Shown in pieces: positions 62,406 through 64,000 of a stretch of 64,000 nt of DNA. Source of the stretch: Oleispira sp963933055 (GTDB taxonomy: Bacteria; Pseudomonadota; Gammaproteobacteria; Pseudomonadales; Oceanobacteraceae); assembly GCA_963933055.1 (NCBI GenBank), contig CAWVSY010000007.1, forward strand, positions 1 to 64,000, written 5' to 3'. Made by a program: the position numbers and the translations under genes. Below the pieces are notes generated by a model. It was not told where the DNA came from and searched no databases. It saw only the letters and a program-made list of their open reading frames with translations. Numbering within the stretch: position 1 is the first letter of the stretch; each line of letters starts with the position of its first letter.

Positions 62406-64000
62406 TTAAAAATTATACGTAAGCGCGAGCTTTAAGCTCGAACCTGGCTTATATTTTTTAACCATGCGACCACCCTGCTCGATCAATACTTCACTATTAG
62501 TAATGTTTTTTATTGAAGCCTTAACTTCTAATTCATCAAATAAAATTGGCTGTTTAAAACTAACATCTAAAACTGCACGACTTGCCTTTATGAAATCAGG
62601 TACATCTTTGTTAACAGAAATACTATCCAAACTTTCCCCGGTATAATTTAAAACCAAGGTATATTCTCGCCCAGATGCCAGTTCATCAGCTTCTAATTGA
62701 AAGTTAGCTAACATATCGGGTTGCCCTTGCATTTGGCGCGTTGCAGAAACATTTCCAGATGCATTTAATGCTTCTACTTCTGAATCTATCCACGTTACAT
62801 TTCCAGATACCTTTAACCCAACAACATCATTATCAAACGAAATATCTTTCGAAAAACCTAGCTCAATACCTTCAGCAAATGCATCACCACCATTGTCATA
62901 TTGATATATCGTACCCATACTGCTTCCCGACAAGATACTCGCAGTTCTTTCGATTATATCCGTAAAATCTTTTCTGAAAAAAGCCGCTGTCATGCTTTCA
63001 TCGTCAGAAAAATAATATTCAAACCTTAAATCTAGATTATCGACAGTAGAAGATGTTAAACGCGGGTTACCTTGGTACAAATCACCTGAGATTGGATCGG
63101 TAAATTGAGCAGGAGCAACTTCCCTGAAGTCAGGTCGGTTGATAGAGTTGTAATAAGCAAAACGGGCTTGTGTATTCTCAAGTAGGTGGTAGGTAACATT
63201 CAGAGATGTATAGGTATCATTATCACTAACATCAGCCGTTACATTGTTTCCAGTATTAGGATCTTTTTTAGTTTCTAAAGACATTTCAGAATCTTCTAAG
63301 CGAAATCCAACTTCAGCGCTAATAAAATCATAAATTTCAAATCTAGGCTGTATAAAAAAAGCGGTATAGTCCCAAGTACCCTCGTACGAATTTTCATAAT
63401 TGGTATTTGATTTAGTTTCATACGCTCCGTCAACAAAAATGCTATCGGTTAATATCTCATAAATTTTCTGATTATTTTCTAACGCTGTCGGTAATTCTTG
63501 ATTAGCCGTTGAAATTTCGTACTGGTAATTATAACTATTGGCTACACGCTCTCGACTAAAACTAGAGAAACCATACTTAGTTTTAATTTCATATTCGTCC
63601 GTCGAAAATAATAGAGTATTTGCCTTCAAATAAATATCTGCAGAATCATCTGTCAAGTCAGAAAACTCACGCGTTGGATCGTTTTCTTCTGACAAGTCAC
63701 TCATCGCAGTATAATCAGTTGCTAGCGGATTAAATGTTTCATCGGTATCAATATCATTTGGTCCAAAAAATTCATAGGACCGAGTATCCGGTGAATTCAA
63801 AGAGGCTTGTGAAATTGTGAATGCCCAATCCAGTTCGGTTTCTAATGAGAAAGCAGAATCCATCGAGAAATAGTGATTACCGACAAACTGTTGCATTAAA
63901 AACTCACGCTCACGCCACGCAAATTCTCTTTCAATTATGAAATCTCTATACTCTCCTCTAATCCCCTTAGTTAACACATTGTCATTTTGAGTTTGTCGCA
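62406..64000 (-). CDS. TonB-dependent receptor, C-terminal part, 5' end beyond window
   Basis: The reading frame runs unbroken through the right edge, so the plug domain and signal peptide are missing here; the GTG at 63977 is not the true start. About 531 codons show only barrel: NSINRPDFREVAPAQFTDP, GNPRLTSSTVDNLDLRFEYY and AAFFRKDFTDIIERT are typical of TonB-Xanth-Caul-type (TIGR01782-like) receptors, and the end LALTYNF has the terminal Phe read by BAM. The likely partner is the lipoprotein 96 bp downstream and the TonB2-type operon after it. Confidence 0.92.
   Translation of the reverse strand, partial: RQTQNDNVLTKGIRGEYRDFIIEREFAWREREFLMQQFVGNHYFSMDSAFSLETELDWAFTISQASLNSPDTRSYEFFGPNDIDTDETFNPLATDYTAMSDLSEENDPTREFSDLTDDSADIYLKANTLLFSTDEYEIKTKYGFSSFSRERVANSYNYQYEISTANQELPTALENNQKIYEILTDSIFVDGAYETKSNTNYENSYEGTWDYTAFFIQPRFEIYDFISAEVGFRLEDSEMSLETKKDPNTGNNVTADVSDNDTYTSLNVTYHLLENTQARFAYYNSINRPDFREVAPAQFTDPISGDLYQGNPRLTSSTVDNLDLRFEYYFSDDESMTAAFFRKDFTDIIERTASILSGSSMGTIYQYDNGGDAFAEGIELGFSKDISFDNDVVGLKVSGNVTWIDSEVEALNASGNVSATRQMQGQPDMLANFQLEADELASGREYTLVLNYTGESLDSISVNKDVPDFIKASRAVLDVSFKQPILFDELEVKASIKNITNSEVLIEQGGRMVKKYKPGSSLKLALTYNF

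Noticed and set aside
1..64000. Search for CRISPR arrays, IS elements, phage genes, tRNA and rRNA
   Set aside because: None recognised by eye; tRNA genes could be missed without a covariance-model scan.

Overview
The window looks like a chromosomal segment of a marine, AT-rich gammaproteobacterium of the Oceanospirillales/Pseudomonadales type (Oleispira-, Thalassolituus- or Bermanella-like; this placement is inference). Supporting signs are a System I cytochrome c maturation operon (ccmABCDEFGHI) beside fliK and fhlB as in pseudomonads, HemN, RecBCD, olsBA, and a marine-type TonB system with DUF3450 and TtpC. I see no phage, IS element, CRISPR array, rRNA or tRNA. Both window edges cut a gene: a giant outer-membrane protein on the left and a TonB-dependent receptor on the right.

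Layout. 1-6.9 kb: the giant DUF11/OmpA/beta-barrel protein (5' end missing) and a DUF2804 protein, closed by a bidirectional terminator. 7.0-14.0 kb (minus): the complete ccm operon. 14.3-16.4 kb: fliK-like and fhlB genes. 16.5-19.6 kb: a TetR regulator divergent from hemN, then a small exported protein. 19.8-21.4 kb: olsB-olsA, ornithine-lipid synthesis. 21.5-24.2 kb: a small unknown gene, a receiver-GGDEF protein, a Bax-like lipoprotein and a PilZ protein. 24.3-28.5 kb: ackA-pta-acyltransferase. 28.5-38.9 kb: membrane GGDEF, cysK, an outer-membrane protein coupled to a FieF-type transporter, a tail-anchored response regulator, a repeat lipoprotein, a DUF4377 lipoprotein overlapping an acyltransferase, and small regulators. 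39-45 kb: pitrilysin-like protease, dusC, and a saccharopine-dehydrogenase-like reductase. 45.1-54.9 kb (minus): recC-recB-recD. 55.0-64 kb (minus): a TonB-dependent receptor, a beta-helix-like lipoprotein, and a six-gene energising operon (DUF3450, TtpC, ExbB, ExbD, TonB, TPR).

Main result. Three promoters carry a good match to the PhoB box (two 7-bp CTGTCAT-like direct repeats, 4-bp spacer). Each is followed, after exactly 10 bp, by a -10-like hexamer. They lie before olsBA (19735-19768), before the lipoprotein at 62309 (62359-62392) and before the DUF3450-TtpC-ExbBD-TonB-TPR operon (60519-60552). I infer that the window holds part of a phosphate-starvation regulon. One branch would replace phospholipid by phosphorus-free ornithine lipid. 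The other would be a TonB-energised receptor plus lipoprotein whose substrate is probably a phosphorus source.

A second theme is 15-bp in-frame minisatellites in recD, recC and the fliK-like gene, plus one intergenic 15-bp duplication. They suggest frame-preserving length variation.
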